From positions 1 through 56,092 of the forward strand of contig CAYQPF010000016.1 of NCBI GenBank assembly GCA_964419225.1: 56,092 nt of DNA. Reading direction: 5' to 3'. The translations under genes and the position numbers were made by a program. The number at the start of each line of letters is the position of its first letter. The first letter of the stretch is position 1. Of the stretch, positions 36,098 through 45,490 are shown in pieces. The DNA is from CAYQPF01 sp964419225 (GTDB taxonomy: Bacteria; Cloacimonadota; Cloacimonadia; Cloacimonadales; CAYQPF01). Below the pieces are notes generated by a model. That model was not told the origin of the DNA, did no database searches, and saw nothing but the letters and a program-made list of their open reading frames with translations.

Positions 36098-36427
36098 CTA
36101 ACAACTATTCTTCTTTTTCTTCGGCAAAGGAATCTCAGGTGTTGTTCTTTTAATCAATTCTGTCAGCCAACTGCTGTCCTCCCAGTCTTCTTCCGAAATT
36201 AAAAAACAATCCTTGGCTCCAGGATAAGGAGGAGCATCCTGTGTCTCTCCCAGAAACTCTTTCCCGGCTGCTGTAGGCTTAACATACAACTGATCATCAC
36301 AAACCAGAGCAACCATCTTCCCGTCACAATAGATCCCATACTCGCCAAACATCTTCTTGGCCGATACAACCCCGGCCTGATTTATCTTACTCACAATAAA
36401 ATTAACTGTTTCCTGCTTAGATGCCAT
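36098..36427 (-). CDS. TfoX/Sxy N-terminal domain protein
   Basis: The protein has 109 residues. I chose the ATG at 36427 (MASKQETVNFIV) because GGGAGG lies just upstream. The sequence FGEYGIYCDGKMVALVCDDQLYVKPT is the core of the TfoX N-terminal domain, followed by PPYPGAKDCFLI and a Lys-rich tail KKKKNSC. In Proteobacteria TfoX activates competence genes; stand-alone N-terminal-domain proteins like this are widespread and mostly uncharacterised. The stop TAG comes from the TAACAAC-type intergenic repeat, so the tail may have been set by repeat insertion. It is monocistronic. Confidence 0.85.
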   Translation of the reverse strand: MASKQETVNFIVSKINQAGVVSAKKMFGEYGIYCDGKMVALVCDDQLYVKPTAAGKEFLGETQDAPPYPGAKDCFLISEEDWEDSSWLTELIKRTTPEIPLPKKKKNSC

Positions 36428-36445
36428 ACTGCCTCCCAATTTCAT

Positions 36446-36596
36446 TAATTTAAACAGACTGTGCTAGTTTCCCCACAATAAATAAACTTCCCTAACTCTC
36501 ATCCTTTTCTCCTCTCCGTGGCTTTGCGTCTCCGCGTGAGATAATTCCGGAAAAGGACCCACATTTGTCTCAAGTTAAAGGTATGCCCAGCTCCTC
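36446..36596. other. Short spacer with a phrase repeat
   Basis: It contains CTCCGTGGCTTTGCGTCTCC and then GCGTGAGA, one of the short-period CGTG phrases that recur in this window. No gene or promoter was recognised. Confidence 0.4.
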
Positions 36597-37946
36597 TTAT
36601 TCCAAACCATATTTACTGATCTTGCGATGCAGTGACCTTCTGCTGATGCCAAGTTGCTCTGCAGCTTTGGTTCTGTTGCCCTGACAATTCTTCAGAGCCT
36701 TTTGAATAGCCTGTATTTCTACTTTGTCGATAGCCTGATCCAAATCACTTTCCAGCATCTGCTGACAATCCCCGGTATAACAGCGAATCTTTTCTGGTAA
36801 ATCAGCAGTGATCAGACAATCATTACGCGATACAACCACACATCTTTCGATAATATTTTCCAGTTCTCTGATATTGCCGGGCCAGGGATATTCCTGCAGA
36901 AGATCACGCGTCTCCTGAAGAATTCTTTTCACCGGTCTTTGAGAAATTGCAGCTGATTTCGCCAGAAAATGATCTATCAGAAAATTAATATCCTCCTTAC
37001 GCTTACGCAAAGGTGGAAGACTGATTGGAACTACATTCAACCGATAAAACAAATCATCTCTGAATGTCCCCTCTTTAACAAGTGCTTCCAAATCTTTATT
37101 AGTAGCTGTAATGATCCGCACATCGAACTTAATCGGTCTCAAACCGCCCAGCCTTTCAAATTCTTTCTCCTGAATAACTCTCAACAACTTAGCCTGCAAA
37201 GACATAGGCATATCCCCTATCTCATCCAGAAAGATTGATCCACCTTCCGCCAACTCAAACCTGCCTGGCTTCCGGCTTACCGCTCCCGTAAATGCTCCTC
37301 TTTCATAACCAAATAACTCACTTTCCAGGAGTGTCTCCGGTATAGCAGCACAATTTGTTTTAATAAATGGTTTATCTTTCCGACTGCTGAGATTGTGCAA
37401 AGCCTGAGCAACAAGTTCTTTTCCTGTTCCGGTCTCTCCATGGATCATCACCGTGGACTTCGTCTCTGCCACCTGTCTGATAAGATTGATGATTTCCAGC
37501 ATAGCAGGATTTTTACTGATAATCAGGGAATCCGTGACACCGTCTCTCAGTGAAATACTAGGTTCCACATTGGCAATATCGAGAGCTGTGAGACATTTTT
37601 TTACCGTTTGAATGATCTCATCTATGTCAAACGGCTTGGTAATATAATCACTCGCACCCATGCGTATGGCTTCAATAGCCGTTTCTAAAGTAGCATAAGC
37701 TGTGATAAGAATAACTTTTATACTGGAGTCTAAATCTCTGATCCGTTTAAGTAACTCTACGCCTGTCATACCCGGCATATTTATATCAGAGATCACTAAA
37801 TCCACCTTGTGCCTGTCGATCAAATCAAGTGCTTCCTTGCCTGAATTTGCCGATAAAGTAATAAACCCCTCTTTACCCAAAACTTTATAGAGTAATTGCG
37901 ATACCTTTACTTCATCATCTACGATCAATATTGTTTGTTTACTCAT
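36597..37946 (-). CDS. NtrC-family sigma54-dependent response regulator
   Basis: The protein has 449 residues. The receiver domain has Asp54 (LVISDINMPGMTG), Thr82 (ILITAYAT) and Lys104 (ITKPF). The AAA+ domain has Walker A GETGTGKE (170-177), GAFTGA at 217-222 for contact with sigma54, Walker B SIFLDEIGD (237-245) and arginine-finger region RLNVVPISLPPLRKRKEDI. The Fis-type helix-turn-helix (NRTKAAEQLGISRRSLHRKI, about 424-443) closes the protein. All key parts are intact, so it should activate sigma54 promoters when phosphorylated. Its start overlaps the end of the kinase gene by 8 bases (ATGAGTAA), which implies translational coupling. The target genes are not known; no convincing -24/-12 promoter was seen in this window. 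Confidence 0.95.
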   Translation of the reverse strand: MSKQTILIVDDEVKVSQLLYKVLGKEGFITLSANSGKEALDLIDRHKVDLVISDINMPGMTGVELLKRIRDLDSSIKVILITAYATLETAIEAIRMGASDYITKPFDIDEIIQTVKKCLTALDIANVEPSISLRDGVTDSLIISKNPAMLEIINLIRQVAETKSTVMIHGETGTGKELVAQALHNLSSRKDKPFIKTNCAAIPETLLESELFGYERGAFTGAVSRKPGRFELAEGGSIFLDEIGDMPMSLQAKLLRVIQEKEFERLGGLRPIKFDVRIITATNKDLEALVKEGTFRDDLFYRLNVVPISLPPLRKRKEDINFLIDHFLAKSAAISQRPVKRILQETRDLLQEYPWPGNIRELENIIERCVVVSRNDCLITADLPEKIRCYTGDCQQMLESDLDQAIDKVEIQAIQKALKNCQGNRTKAAEQLGISRRSLHRKISKYGLE

Positions 37947-40092
37947 TTTCCACCGGTAGTTTTAACAGGAAGGCTGTGCCTTCACCCAGCGAACTGGAAA
38001 GCTCAATGAATCCTTTGTGCTCTTCAATAATTCTGGCAGTAATGGCCAGACCCAATCCTGTCCCCAGGTTTTTTGTCGTATAGAAAGGCTCGAAGATCTT
38101 GTCCAAATCTTCAGGTTTAATGCCTTCTCCGGTATCCTTCACTAAAATTTCCACCGTATTATTCTTCGGCTCATAAGCTGTTTGCAATGTAAGTATCCCG
38201 CCATGAGGCATAGCCTGAATGGCATTTAAAATCAGATTCATCAAAGCCTGATTAAATTGATCCGAATCCAAAGTCACTAACGGCAGTTCACCCGGAATAA
38301 ACTCAATGCTGACATTCTCACTTTTATGGCTTTCAGGCATCAGTTTGAAACTCGATTCATGATCCCTTTGCTTTTTGATGATCTTGATCAAAGAGGTCAT
38401 CAGTTCATTAATATCATATTGCCCTAATAAAAGATTTTTCGGCCGGGCAAAGATCAAATACCTCTCTATTATGGAATTCAGCTTATTAACCTCATCTACA
38501 ACTGTCTGCAGATCTTCTTTAAATTCAGGTACAACTCCGTCATTCTTGAGAATAAACTCAGCATATCCTTTGATCGAAGTAAGTGGATTACGTATGTCAT
38601 GGGCAATTCCGGCCGTCATTAATCCTAAAGATGCCAGATTTTTGGCTCGCAGAATACTATCCTCAAATTTCCGGAAATCTTCCAATTTTCTCAGAACTAT
38701 TATTACTCCCAAAATATTGTTATTGTTATCTTTCTGAAAATTTGTACTGAGTATGACTGTTAAATCCCGGGTCAATTTATCATTGATCTTTGTGATGTGC
38801 TTGATGAATATTTTGCTGTGTTTGAGTGTTTCTTCGAATACTTCCAGTATCGGTTCCCAACCCATCGGCAGATCATAAATAAGACTCCGCCCAACTGTTT
38901 CCTTGTTCTTAAAACCTGTAATCTCTGAAGCTGTCTGATTAAAAGAAGTGATCTTACCACCAGCATCGATTGTGATTATCCCGGTAGCCACATCATTCAT
39001 CAGCCTGTTGAAATATTCTCTGATCTCCGAAATGGAAGATATCTGCCCCGATGATTCCATCACCTTCTGCATCATCGACTGCAGATCGAAAATAATATTG
39101 TTGATAGATTTAGCCAAAGAACCCAGCTCATCCTGTGATTTTATGTCCAAATCCTTGGCATAATCCCCTCTGGCAAAAGCTTCCGTTTGCTTAACAAGCC
39201 TTCTGATCGGCAAGGTTATCAAAGTACTCAGTAAATATCCCAAAGTAATTAAAACAAAAATCGAGGAAAAAATGACTGTCAGCGTATAATCCTTCAATTG
39301 ATAGGAAGTTTGAAAAGCTTCTGTTTTGGACTGCTCGATCACACAGTACCATCTTAAATTCTGCGTTGGATAATTGGATAACTGCACTATAGCATCGATA
39401 ACCTTTATTTGGTTCAAATCATTATAAGAAATCAACTTCCCAAAATCTACCGAAAGTGGCTTCTTTTTCATATATGGGTGAAATATTGTCTGATATTGCT
39501 CATTCATTAAATATGCATAACTTTTCTTGTGAGAATTAACGGAATTAATTATTGTTCTTAATGCACTGAAATTCATTCTGGCTACCACTGCTCCCGTCAC
39601 CTTTTTCTCAGCATTCAAAATTGGTGCGGCAAAGTTTAACCCATATCCTAAAAGAGAATCTGACTGAATATTCGATACATATATTGTACCCTGAGAAACT
39701 CGCTCAAAAATATTAACCAAATCCTGACGGGGAGATAAATAACCCGAATATACGACAGGGTTACCCTGAAAATCCAAAACTATTATATTATCATATGTCT
39801 GATATGCTTTTCTTACTTCATGCAGATAATTCCTGGCTTCTGTAGAATTTTGCCCGGCTTCCATAATAAGTGGATTCTTAGCTAAAACCTGAATATCACC
39901 ATATCTCTCAAAAATGAATCGATCAATCTTATCTGCAACTTGATTCGCTAATGTTGCAAACTCACTCTCGGTAGATGTTTTTAACACTTTGGCAGTGTTT
40001 ATATAGAACATCGTCCCGACAGTCGCTAAAAAACCTGTGGTAAAGATCAGGAAAAGTGACATAATCCTCGATCTGATCGACATTTTTAACAT
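37939..40092 (-). CDS. NtrB-like membrane histidine kinase (CACHE, HAMP, PAS)
   Basis: The protein has 717 residues. A membrane helix at about 8-30 and another at about 270-292 flank a periplasmic double-CACHE-like sensor (ERYGDIQVLAKNPLI, GAVVARMNFSAL). HAMP follows (about 292-345), then a PAS domain (about 365-480, GIITIDAGGKITSFNQTASEITG). HisKA has His498 in GIAHDIRNPLTSIKGYAEF. The HATPase domain shows NLILNAIQAMPHGG, DTGEGIKPEDL and GTGLGLAI. It is the evident partner of the overlapping sigma54 regulator. CACHE domains sense small molecules such as amino acids or carboxylates in the periplasm; the ligand here is unknown. Confidence 0.93.
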   Translation of the reverse strand: MLKMSIRSRIMSLFLIFTTGFLATVGTMFYINTAKVLKTSTESEFATLANQVADKIDRFIFERYGDIQVLAKNPLIMEAGQNSTEARNYLHEVRKAYQTYDNIIVLDFQGNPVVYSGYLSPRQDLVNIFERVSQGTIYVSNIQSDSLLGYGLNFAAPILNAEKKVTGAVVARMNFSALRTIINSVNSHKKSYAYLMNEQYQTIFHPYMKKKPLSVDFGKLISYNDLNQIKVIDAIVQLSNYPTQNLRWYCVIEQSKTEAFQTSYQLKDYTLTVIFSSIFVLITLGYLLSTLITLPIRRLVKQTEAFARGDYAKDLDIKSQDELGSLAKSINNIIFDLQSMMQKVMESSGQISSISEIREYFNRLMNDVATGIITIDAGGKITSFNQTASEITGFKNKETVGRSLIYDLPMGWEPILEVFEETLKHSKIFIKHITKINDKLTRDLTVILSTNFQKDNNNNILGVIIVLRKLEDFRKFEDSILRAKNLASLGLMTAGIAHDIRNPLTSIKGYAEFILKNDGVVPEFKEDLQTVVDEVNKLNSIIERYLIFARPKNLLLGQYDINELMTSLIKIIKKQRDHESSFKLMPESHKSENVSIEFIPGELPLVTLDSDQFNQALMNLILNAIQAMPHGGILTLQTAYEPKNNTVEILVKDTGEGIKPEDLDKIFEPFYTTKNLGTGLGLAITARIIEEHKGFIELSSSLGEGTAFLLKLPVENE

Positions 40093-40131
40093 TTTATTAC
40101 CCTAATTCCATAACCTAATTTTATTAAGAAA

Positions 40132-40160
40132 ATAGTTTATTTTCTTCCCAAAAAGGTCAA
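40132..40160 (-). promoter_or_regulatory. Promoter of the kinase and sigma54 regulator operon
   Basis: On the minus strand TTGACC, a 17-base spacer and AACTAT lie about 40 bases before the ATG at 40092. Confidence 0.55.
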
Positions 40161-40223
40161 GAGAATAATTAGAAGCAGATCTTACACAATTTATTTCTAA
40201 CAAACAAAAATATCATTTTTTTT

Positions 40224-40720
40224 GAATGAACACCAAGGGAGAAGAGGGGAATGTATAAGGATTCAGTTAATAGAATTAAGGATTTTATGGGTTGCCCCGT
40301 CTCATAAGTTGTGAGTGAATTGTGGCTTTTCCCTACTCAATACTCAATTCTTTCCTTCAATCCAATCTCCCCTGACCCCTGATGACTGACGACTGACGCC
40401 TAAGTACTTGCCTGCGGGTTTATCCTTGTAACAATGCCACTCATCTATAGTTTTGGATCTGTTCTTTTGTCCGTGTTCGTCTTTGAAAGTCAGTGTTAGT
40501 CCGTGTTCCGGGTTGTCCCCCCTTCAATTTTGTCCATTAAGTCCATATCGTCCATCATGTCCATTTCCCCAACTCTCAACTTTCAACTCTCAACTCTCAA
40601 CTTTTTAATCCCCTCCTCATCCGTGCTTATCTGCCATATCTGCGTCATCCGCGTTCTATTAAGCGTTTCTTCACCATTAACCACTCACCACTAACTATTA
40701 ACCTCTCCTTCCACTTTTCC
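40224..40720. repeat. Gene-free block of short-period phrase repeats
   Basis: The block starts with GAACACCAAGGGAGAAGAGG and TACTTGCCTGC, as at 11308-11425. It then shows a 10-nt phrase (GTCCGTGTTC, GTCTTTGAAA, GTCAGTGTTA, GTCCGTGTTC, about 40469-40508), a 9-nt phrase (GTCCATTAA, GTCCATATC, GTCCATCAT, about 40532-40565), and a 7-nt phrase (CAACTCT, CAACTTT, about 40570-40605). Another 9-10-nt phrase of ATCCGTG/ATCTGCG type runs to about 40660. No reading frame is supported. Confidence 0.75.
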
Positions 40721-40721
40721 A

Positions 40722-40780
40722 TTGACAATATATTACCAAATCTGAAAATCTTACTGAAGATAATCTTTGCGGAGGAATAA
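40722..40780 (+). promoter_or_regulatory. Shared array promoter and leader, copy 1
   Basis: TTGACA (40722-40727), a 17-base spacer and AAAATC (40745-40750) are followed by a leader with the small inverted repeat ATCTT-ACTG-AAGAT and the ribosome site GGAGGAA. The same 60 bases occur before 44025 and, with few changes, before 47278. Confidence 0.75.
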
Positions 40781-42253
40781 ATGAAAAAAAGCATACTAAT
40801 GCTGCTCATGTTTACTATAATTATTATCCTGTCTGCCCAAAGCGAGACCTACTCTGTGGACCGCCTGAAACTCACGGATTATGAACAAATGTCGCTGTCA
40901 CTCAGCAACAATACAAACGGCAATGTAGGAGTTTCTCGCAATCGGGACTACAATCATGACAAAGAAAATACCTCCAATACCTTATCCTTGAATTTATATA
41001 AATCTAAATCCAATATCTATCAGGAATTCTACTATCGATTTCTACTTGATCTCTCAGCAGGAATTAATACTGATGATCGCCAACTTGAAAGAATTGACTA
41101 TTATTCCAATACTCATGATAAATCCACAAACTACTCCGTTAAACCACAAATTTATGGGAGTTTTCTTAGCTATAAGGAATTATGGCACTGGGGTATCAAT
41201 TCCAGTTTGTTTTTAAGAAGCTATTTTAGTAAAAATGCTGATTTCGTGGACAGTTATAATAATAATACCCAGAGAAGTAGTGACATCAAAACTACATCCC
41301 GTGAATCCGGTGTCTTTACTTCCACCCAATTTCCTCTGGGATATGGCAGAATGTACTCTTATCACGAGGCCTATCTGGCCTGGATGGCTGTCAAAGATAT
41401 GGAAAAAGCCGGCTGCCTGAACAGAAAGGTCACTGATGTTGAAATTGATGATCTGACCAAAGTTCTGTTTTCTCTGAGATCCGTCCAAAGACTCAATCTC
41501 ATAGACTCTGATCGGGAAAGATTAACCAGAATATTTGATAAGTTGATCAGCACAGGCTTTATTAAACCGGAACTTATACCCGAAGCCATAGCCATCTTTT
41601 TGGATACCTGGGAAATGGGTGAAAGTTATAAAGCAACTTATTATTCAAAAACTCAAAGTAAAAGATTTGGTGTTCTATATGAAATCACACCCTATTTCAT
41701 TTGGAGTTATCATAAAAACTCAAGCATGATCAACACCACCGACAGTACCAGCTACACAAATCGTAAGAGTATCAACCGTTTCACTACCAGTGGGATGGAT
41801 TTCGGTTATACTTACAATAAACCTTTGAAGAATGTCTGGCTTTTCAGTACAAGTTCACATTTCTACTTCGGTTGGTGGGATGTTAATTCAAATACTAATA
41901 AATCAACAGATTGGAAACCTTATACTATGGGCTCTCTACTTACTACTCTCACTGCATTTCCCTCAGTCAGAAGCAAATTCGGGGTTTACACTCAATTCCA
42001 TTACACAGAAAATTATACGCAAACCTATGACAGTTCCCCCCATAATTATGGTTATGAAAGCCCGGACCAACCCGATTATATCTATTTCTCCTTAGAAACA
42101 GGGATTAACTCCAGTTATCTCCTAAATAAAAGAACAAACCTGAATACCACTATTTACTATGAAAATAAATACTTAAAAACCTTGAAGGACAATCTTTCTG
42201 AAAGAGATAGTGATATCTACTTCAATGTCTCACTGCAATACAACATATTCTAA
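40781..42253 (+). CDS. Family A outer-membrane barrel protein with helical insert, gene A1
   Basis: The protein has 490 residues: signal peptide 1-20 (ILSAQ), then SETYSVDRLKLTDY, which is conserved in all four family A proteins. Two beta-rich parts flank a helical block at about 183-278. The block begins with GYGRMYSYHEAYLAW and contains DVEIDDLTKVLFSLRSV, LIDSDRERLTRIF and LDTWEMGESY. The C-terminal part alternates aromatic and polar residues (HFYFGWWDV, YFSLETGINSSYLL, SLQYNIF) and ends in Phe, the barrel-assembly signal of outer-membrane proteins. I do not recognise the family. It pairs with the gene 24 bases downstream and closely resembles A2 at 44025. Confidence 0.85.
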   Translation: MKKSILMLLMFTIIIILSAQSETYSVDRLKLTDYEQMSLSLSNNTNGNVGVSRNRDYNHDKENTSNTLSLNLYKSKSNIYQEFYYRFLLDLSAGINTDDRQLERIDYYSNTHDKSTNYSVKPQIYGSFLSYKELWHWGINSSLFLRSYFSKNADFVDSYNNNTQRSSDIKTTSRESGVFTSTQFPLGYGRMYSYHEAYLAWMAVKDMEKAGCLNRKVTDVEIDDLTKVLFSLRSVQRLNLIDSDRERLTRIFDKLISTGFIKPELIPEAIAIFLDTWEMGESYKATYYSKTQSKRFGVLYEITPYFIWSYHKNSSMINTTDSTSYTNRKSINRFTTSGMDFGYTYNKPLKNVWLFSTSSHFYFGWWDVNSNTNKSTDWKPYTMGSLLTTLTAFPSVRSKFGVYTQFHYTENYTQTYDSSPHNYGYESPDQPDYIYFSLETGINSSYLLNKRTNLNTTIYYENKYLKTLKDNLSERDSDIYFNVSLQYNIF

Positions 42254-42277
42254 ATTCATTTTACCCCCGGAGGAAAT

Positions 42278-43696
42278 ATGAAAATAATTTCAATCTCTCT
42301 GATCTTACTCCTAAGCCTAATCGGACTTCAGGCAAATATCAGCTCCTACAGCGTGGATAATTTAAAATTAACCAATATAAATTCCCTTTCCTTAAGTATT
42401 TCTACCTCTACGGCTGGCAATTATCAAAATAACAGTAAACCAACCTCCTCGGGAAAAATCTTTTTAGATGACACTGATCTGCATTTCAAATTATCCCATC
42501 AGAAAAGCAATGCAAATGCCGATTTGCAATTGTCTCTGGCCTTCACCGCCGACGGAACATACCAAAATAAAAAATACCTTACTGCAGACTCCCTTCGAAA
42601 TGATTCCCACAGAATAGATAAAAATGTTTCCTTTGGACCTGATATTGATTTTGACTATACTAAATATTTAGGTGCCTGGTTTATCAAAACCTCCAATAGG
42701 CTGGGATACAATAAAAGTAATCAAAATTCAAAAGATCATAATAGTGATACCCTTGATTTCAAGACAATCGATACAACCGACAACCTTTACTGTAGTTCTC
42801 AACTTAGCTTTGGCCATGGTAGAATGTACTCTTATGCTGAAGCTTTTATCGCTTGGTCTGCCCTGAAAGAAATGACTGATTTAGGCTACCTGAAAAGAGA
42901 AGTCACAGATGCTGACATAGACGAATTAGCTAGTATTATTTTTGATATGCAATCTCTGAACAAAGTTAGTCTGATCGATAAAGACCGGGCTAAACTCACC
43001 GCTCTCTTCAGATACCTGCAAAATTCAGGTATGCTTAAACCGGAAACTGAAGCCAAAGCTACTGCCCTTCTAATTGATACCTGGAGAAATGGTGATAGTT
43101 TTTATTCCAATTCCAAATCATATGGATTTATTGATAAAACATTCGGAGCAACTTACGAATTTGAACCTAATATTTCCTGGAGTAAATCAAACCGAAAAAC
43201 AAATTACTCTAGAAGTAATCATTCTTATAATTCCCATGGCCATTACATAAGAAGAGGTATAAATTTCTATCTGGTTCAGAAAAAGCCTGCCTGCAACACA
43301 ATCCTCCTGAGTAATATCACTAATTTCACTTTCGGTTGGTCAGATTCTTATGGACATTATAATAACGGTGGAACAGATACTACCATATATTATCACGATT
43401 ACACCAAACCTTATACAAATGGAAATTCGGACTTCTCGATTACTTATTTTCCCGGCTTGAGAAGTGCTCTTTCTACCTATTACCATTTTTACTATAACGA
43501 TGATCAGGAGATATTATCTCTTATCTCAGATTTCGGCGTGAAAGCTGGCTATCTGCTGAACAAAAATACTATCATAACCGCAGATCTCTCTTATAACAAT
43601 TCTTATAAAAAGTACCGAAACATCTATAAGACTAAGTTTTCAGAAAGATTATCTAACTTTGATTATCAACTCAAAATCCAGTATAGTATATTCTAA
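42278..43696 (+). CDS. Family A outer-membrane barrel protein, gene B1 of the first pair
   Basis: The protein has 472 residues with signal peptide 1-20 (IGLQAN), then SYSVDNLKLTNI. The helical block is present (GHGRMYSYAEAFIAW, ADIDELASIIFDMQSL, LIDKDRAKLTALF, KPETEAKATALLIDTW). The C-terminal barrel region has TFGWSDSYGHY, DFSITYFPGLRSAL and a final KIQYSIF. It follows A1 by 24 bases with GGAGGAAAT before the ATG, so both are on one transcript. It is closer to the protein at 45491 than to its immediate neighbour, as expected if an ancestral pair was duplicated. Unknown function. Confidence 0.85.
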   Translation: MKIISISLILLLSLIGLQANISSYSVDNLKLTNINSLSLSISTSTAGNYQNNSKPTSSGKIFLDDTDLHFKLSHQKSNANADLQLSLAFTADGTYQNKKYLTADSLRNDSHRIDKNVSFGPDIDFDYTKYLGAWFIKTSNRLGYNKSNQNSKDHNSDTLDFKTIDTTDNLYCSSQLSFGHGRMYSYAEAFIAWSALKEMTDLGYLKREVTDADIDELASIIFDMQSLNKVSLIDKDRAKLTALFRYLQNSGMLKPETEAKATALLIDTWRNGDSFYSNSKSYGFIDKTFGATYEFEPNISWSKSNRKTNYSRSNHSYNSHGHYIRRGINFYLVQKKPACNTILLSNITNFTFGWSDSYGHYNNGGTDTTIYYHDYTKPYTNGNSDFSITYFPGLRSALSTYYHFYYNDDQEILSLISDFGVKAGYLLNKNTIITADLSYNNSYKKYRNIYKTKFSERLSNFDYQLKIQYSIF

Positions 43697-43789
43697 ACAA
43701 TATTGATAATGATTCCTCCTTAACTGGGAGGCTCTTCTCCCAGGGATGGATTGTCGAATTGCTATAAACCCCAAGAAATAAGTTTCATT

Positions 43790-43965
43790 CAGATCTTTTC
43801 TACTGTCCGTGTTCGTCTGTGTAAGTCTGTGATAGTCCGTGTTCCGGGTTGTCCCCCTTCAATTTTGTCCATTAAGTCCATATCGTCCATCATGTCCATT
43901 TTCTAAAAACGACATCATCCCCCACCATTAACCACTAACTATTAACCTCTCCTTCCACTTTTCCA
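43790..43965. repeat. Phrase-repeat block copied with the gene pair
   Basis: This is a shorter version of the block at about 40455-40720. It carries the 10-nt GTCCGTGTTC phrase (43805-43844), the 9-nt GTCCATNNN phrase (43866-43900) and TTAACCACTAACTATTAACC. The middle segment found in the first copy is missing. The preceding 43697-43789 holds a GGGAGGCTCTTCTCCC hairpin remnant. Confidence 0.8.
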
Positions 43966-44024
43966 TTGACAATATATTACCAAATCTGAAAATCTTACTG
44001 AAGATAATCTTTGCGGAGGAATAA
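43966..44024 (+). promoter_or_regulatory. Shared array promoter and leader, copy 2
   Basis: TTGACA (43966-43971), a 17-base spacer and AAAATC (43989-43994), then the same leader and GGAGGAATAA as in copy 1, identical over the whole stretch. Confidence 0.75.
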
Positions 44025-45458
44025 ATGAAAAAAAGCATACTGATGCTGTTCCTGTTTACTGTTGCCTATATCCTGTCTGCCCAAAGCGAGACCTACTCAG
44101 TGGATCACCTGAAACTCACCGATTATGCCTCAAAATCACTCTCATTAACAACAGGGGCAGGTAACCAAATTTATCTAAACAAATCCGGGGACTATGAAGA
44201 CAAAAAATCTTATTATTCATTTTCACTTACCCCGAGATTTAGTCAGTCAAAGTCAAATTCGGGTCTGGAATGCGGATACGGACTCAATTTGGACATAGAC
44301 TTTAATAATGATAATACTAATTCCTCTCATACTAATTACGATAATGAAAATAAATCAAATTACTATAACTTCTATTCCAACAATTCCGGAAAAATCATTA
44401 AGTACTTTGGCCAATGGCATTTCGGTATTGATACTGATTTTTACGCAAGAAGATCATTTTCAAAACACAGTAACTATTTTGCTGATTCACTTAGAAGTAA
44501 AAGCAAATATTACAGTACCAGTTTTTCGACCAGAACTCAATTTCCCCTGGGCTATGGCAGACTGTATTCTTATAAAGAGGCTTTTCTTAGCTGGACAGCT
44601 TTTCTGGAAATGGAAAAAGACGGCTGTCTGAGCAGACCCGCCACAGATGCGGAAATTGATGAACTGGCAAAGGTTTTCTTCTCCTTAAAATCCGTCGATA
44701 AAGTCAGCATTATTGACTCTGACAGAGAAAAAACAGCCCTGATCCTGGATTATCTGATAAAGTCCGGAATCTTATTACCTGATCGGGAATGTGATGCTCT
44801 GGCCATTCTATTGGATACCTGGAGTCTTGGAGAAGACTATTCTAGTTTTTCTCATATTTCCTTTGGCCAAAAAACCTTTGGTACTCTGTATGAAGTTCAA
44901 CCTTACATTGTTTGGGATTACGATAAATACAGTAGTTCATACAACTCTACAAAACGATACACCACAAGCGGAATGCACATCAATTTTAACCATAAAAAAC
45001 CCTTACGAAATGTTTGGTTGTTAGATGCAGGTATCGATTTTTATTTTGGCTGGAGCGATCAAAATTATCATAGCAATCAAGTTGATTTTATTTTCGAGGA
45101 ATATGATATTCCCCAAAAAGTAGTATGGAAACCCTATTCTTTGGGAGATTTAACTTTAAACTTAACTTATTTCCCAGGCATCAGGAGTGCAATCTCAGCC
45201 TATTACAAATTCAGCTATGATGAGAGCCCTTATCTAACCACACCTTTTTATAACCACTCTAGTTTTAAAACCTCTCCGGAACACATTTCACTTTCTTCTA
45301 CTCTTGGATTCAAGTCGAACTATAGACTGAATAAACAAACATTACTCAGTTCTCATTTCTATTATGAGAATATTTATTACAAAAAAAGAACAATACAGCA
45401 AACAAGCAGAGCAAATAATATTAACTTTACTTTGGCTCTTCAGTATAATATATTTTGA
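44025..45458 (+). CDS. Family A outer-membrane barrel protein, gene A2
   Basis: The protein has 477 residues. Its first 35 or so are nearly the same as A1 (MKKSILMLFLFT, SAQSETYSVDHLKLTDY), also at the DNA level, while the barrel strands differ strongly. The helical block reads GYGRLYSYKEAFLSW, DAEIDELAKVFFSLKSV, IIDSDREKTALIL and LDTWSLGEDY. The end LALQYNIF is the barrel signal. It starts 30 bases after its promoter and is followed after 32 bases by its partner. Unknown function; probably in the outer membrane. Confidence 0.85.
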   Translation: MKKSILMLFLFTVAYILSAQSETYSVDHLKLTDYASKSLSLTTGAGNQIYLNKSGDYEDKKSYYSFSLTPRFSQSKSNSGLECGYGLNLDIDFNNDNTNSSHTNYDNENKSNYYNFYSNNSGKIIKYFGQWHFGIDTDFYARRSFSKHSNYFADSLRSKSKYYSTSFSTRTQFPLGYGRLYSYKEAFLSWTAFLEMEKDGCLSRPATDAEIDELAKVFFSLKSVDKVSIIDSDREKTALILDYLIKSGILLPDRECDALAILLDTWSLGEDYSSFSHISFGQKTFGTLYEVQPYIVWDYDKYSSSYNSTKRYTTSGMHINFNHKKPLRNVWLLDAGIDFYFGWSDQNYHSNQVDFIFEEYDIPQKVVWKPYSLGDLTLNLTYFPGIRSAISAYYKFSYDESPYLTTPFYNHSSFKTSPEHISLSSTLGFKSNYRLNKQTLLSSHFYYENIYYKKRTIQQTSRANNINFTLALQYNIF

Positions 45459-45490
45459 GTCTGGTTTGACTAAAATCTTTAGGAGGATAA

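Noticed and set aside
40560..40610. CRISPR-like array
   Set aside because: The repeat units are only 7-10 nt with no spacers, and no cas gene is present.
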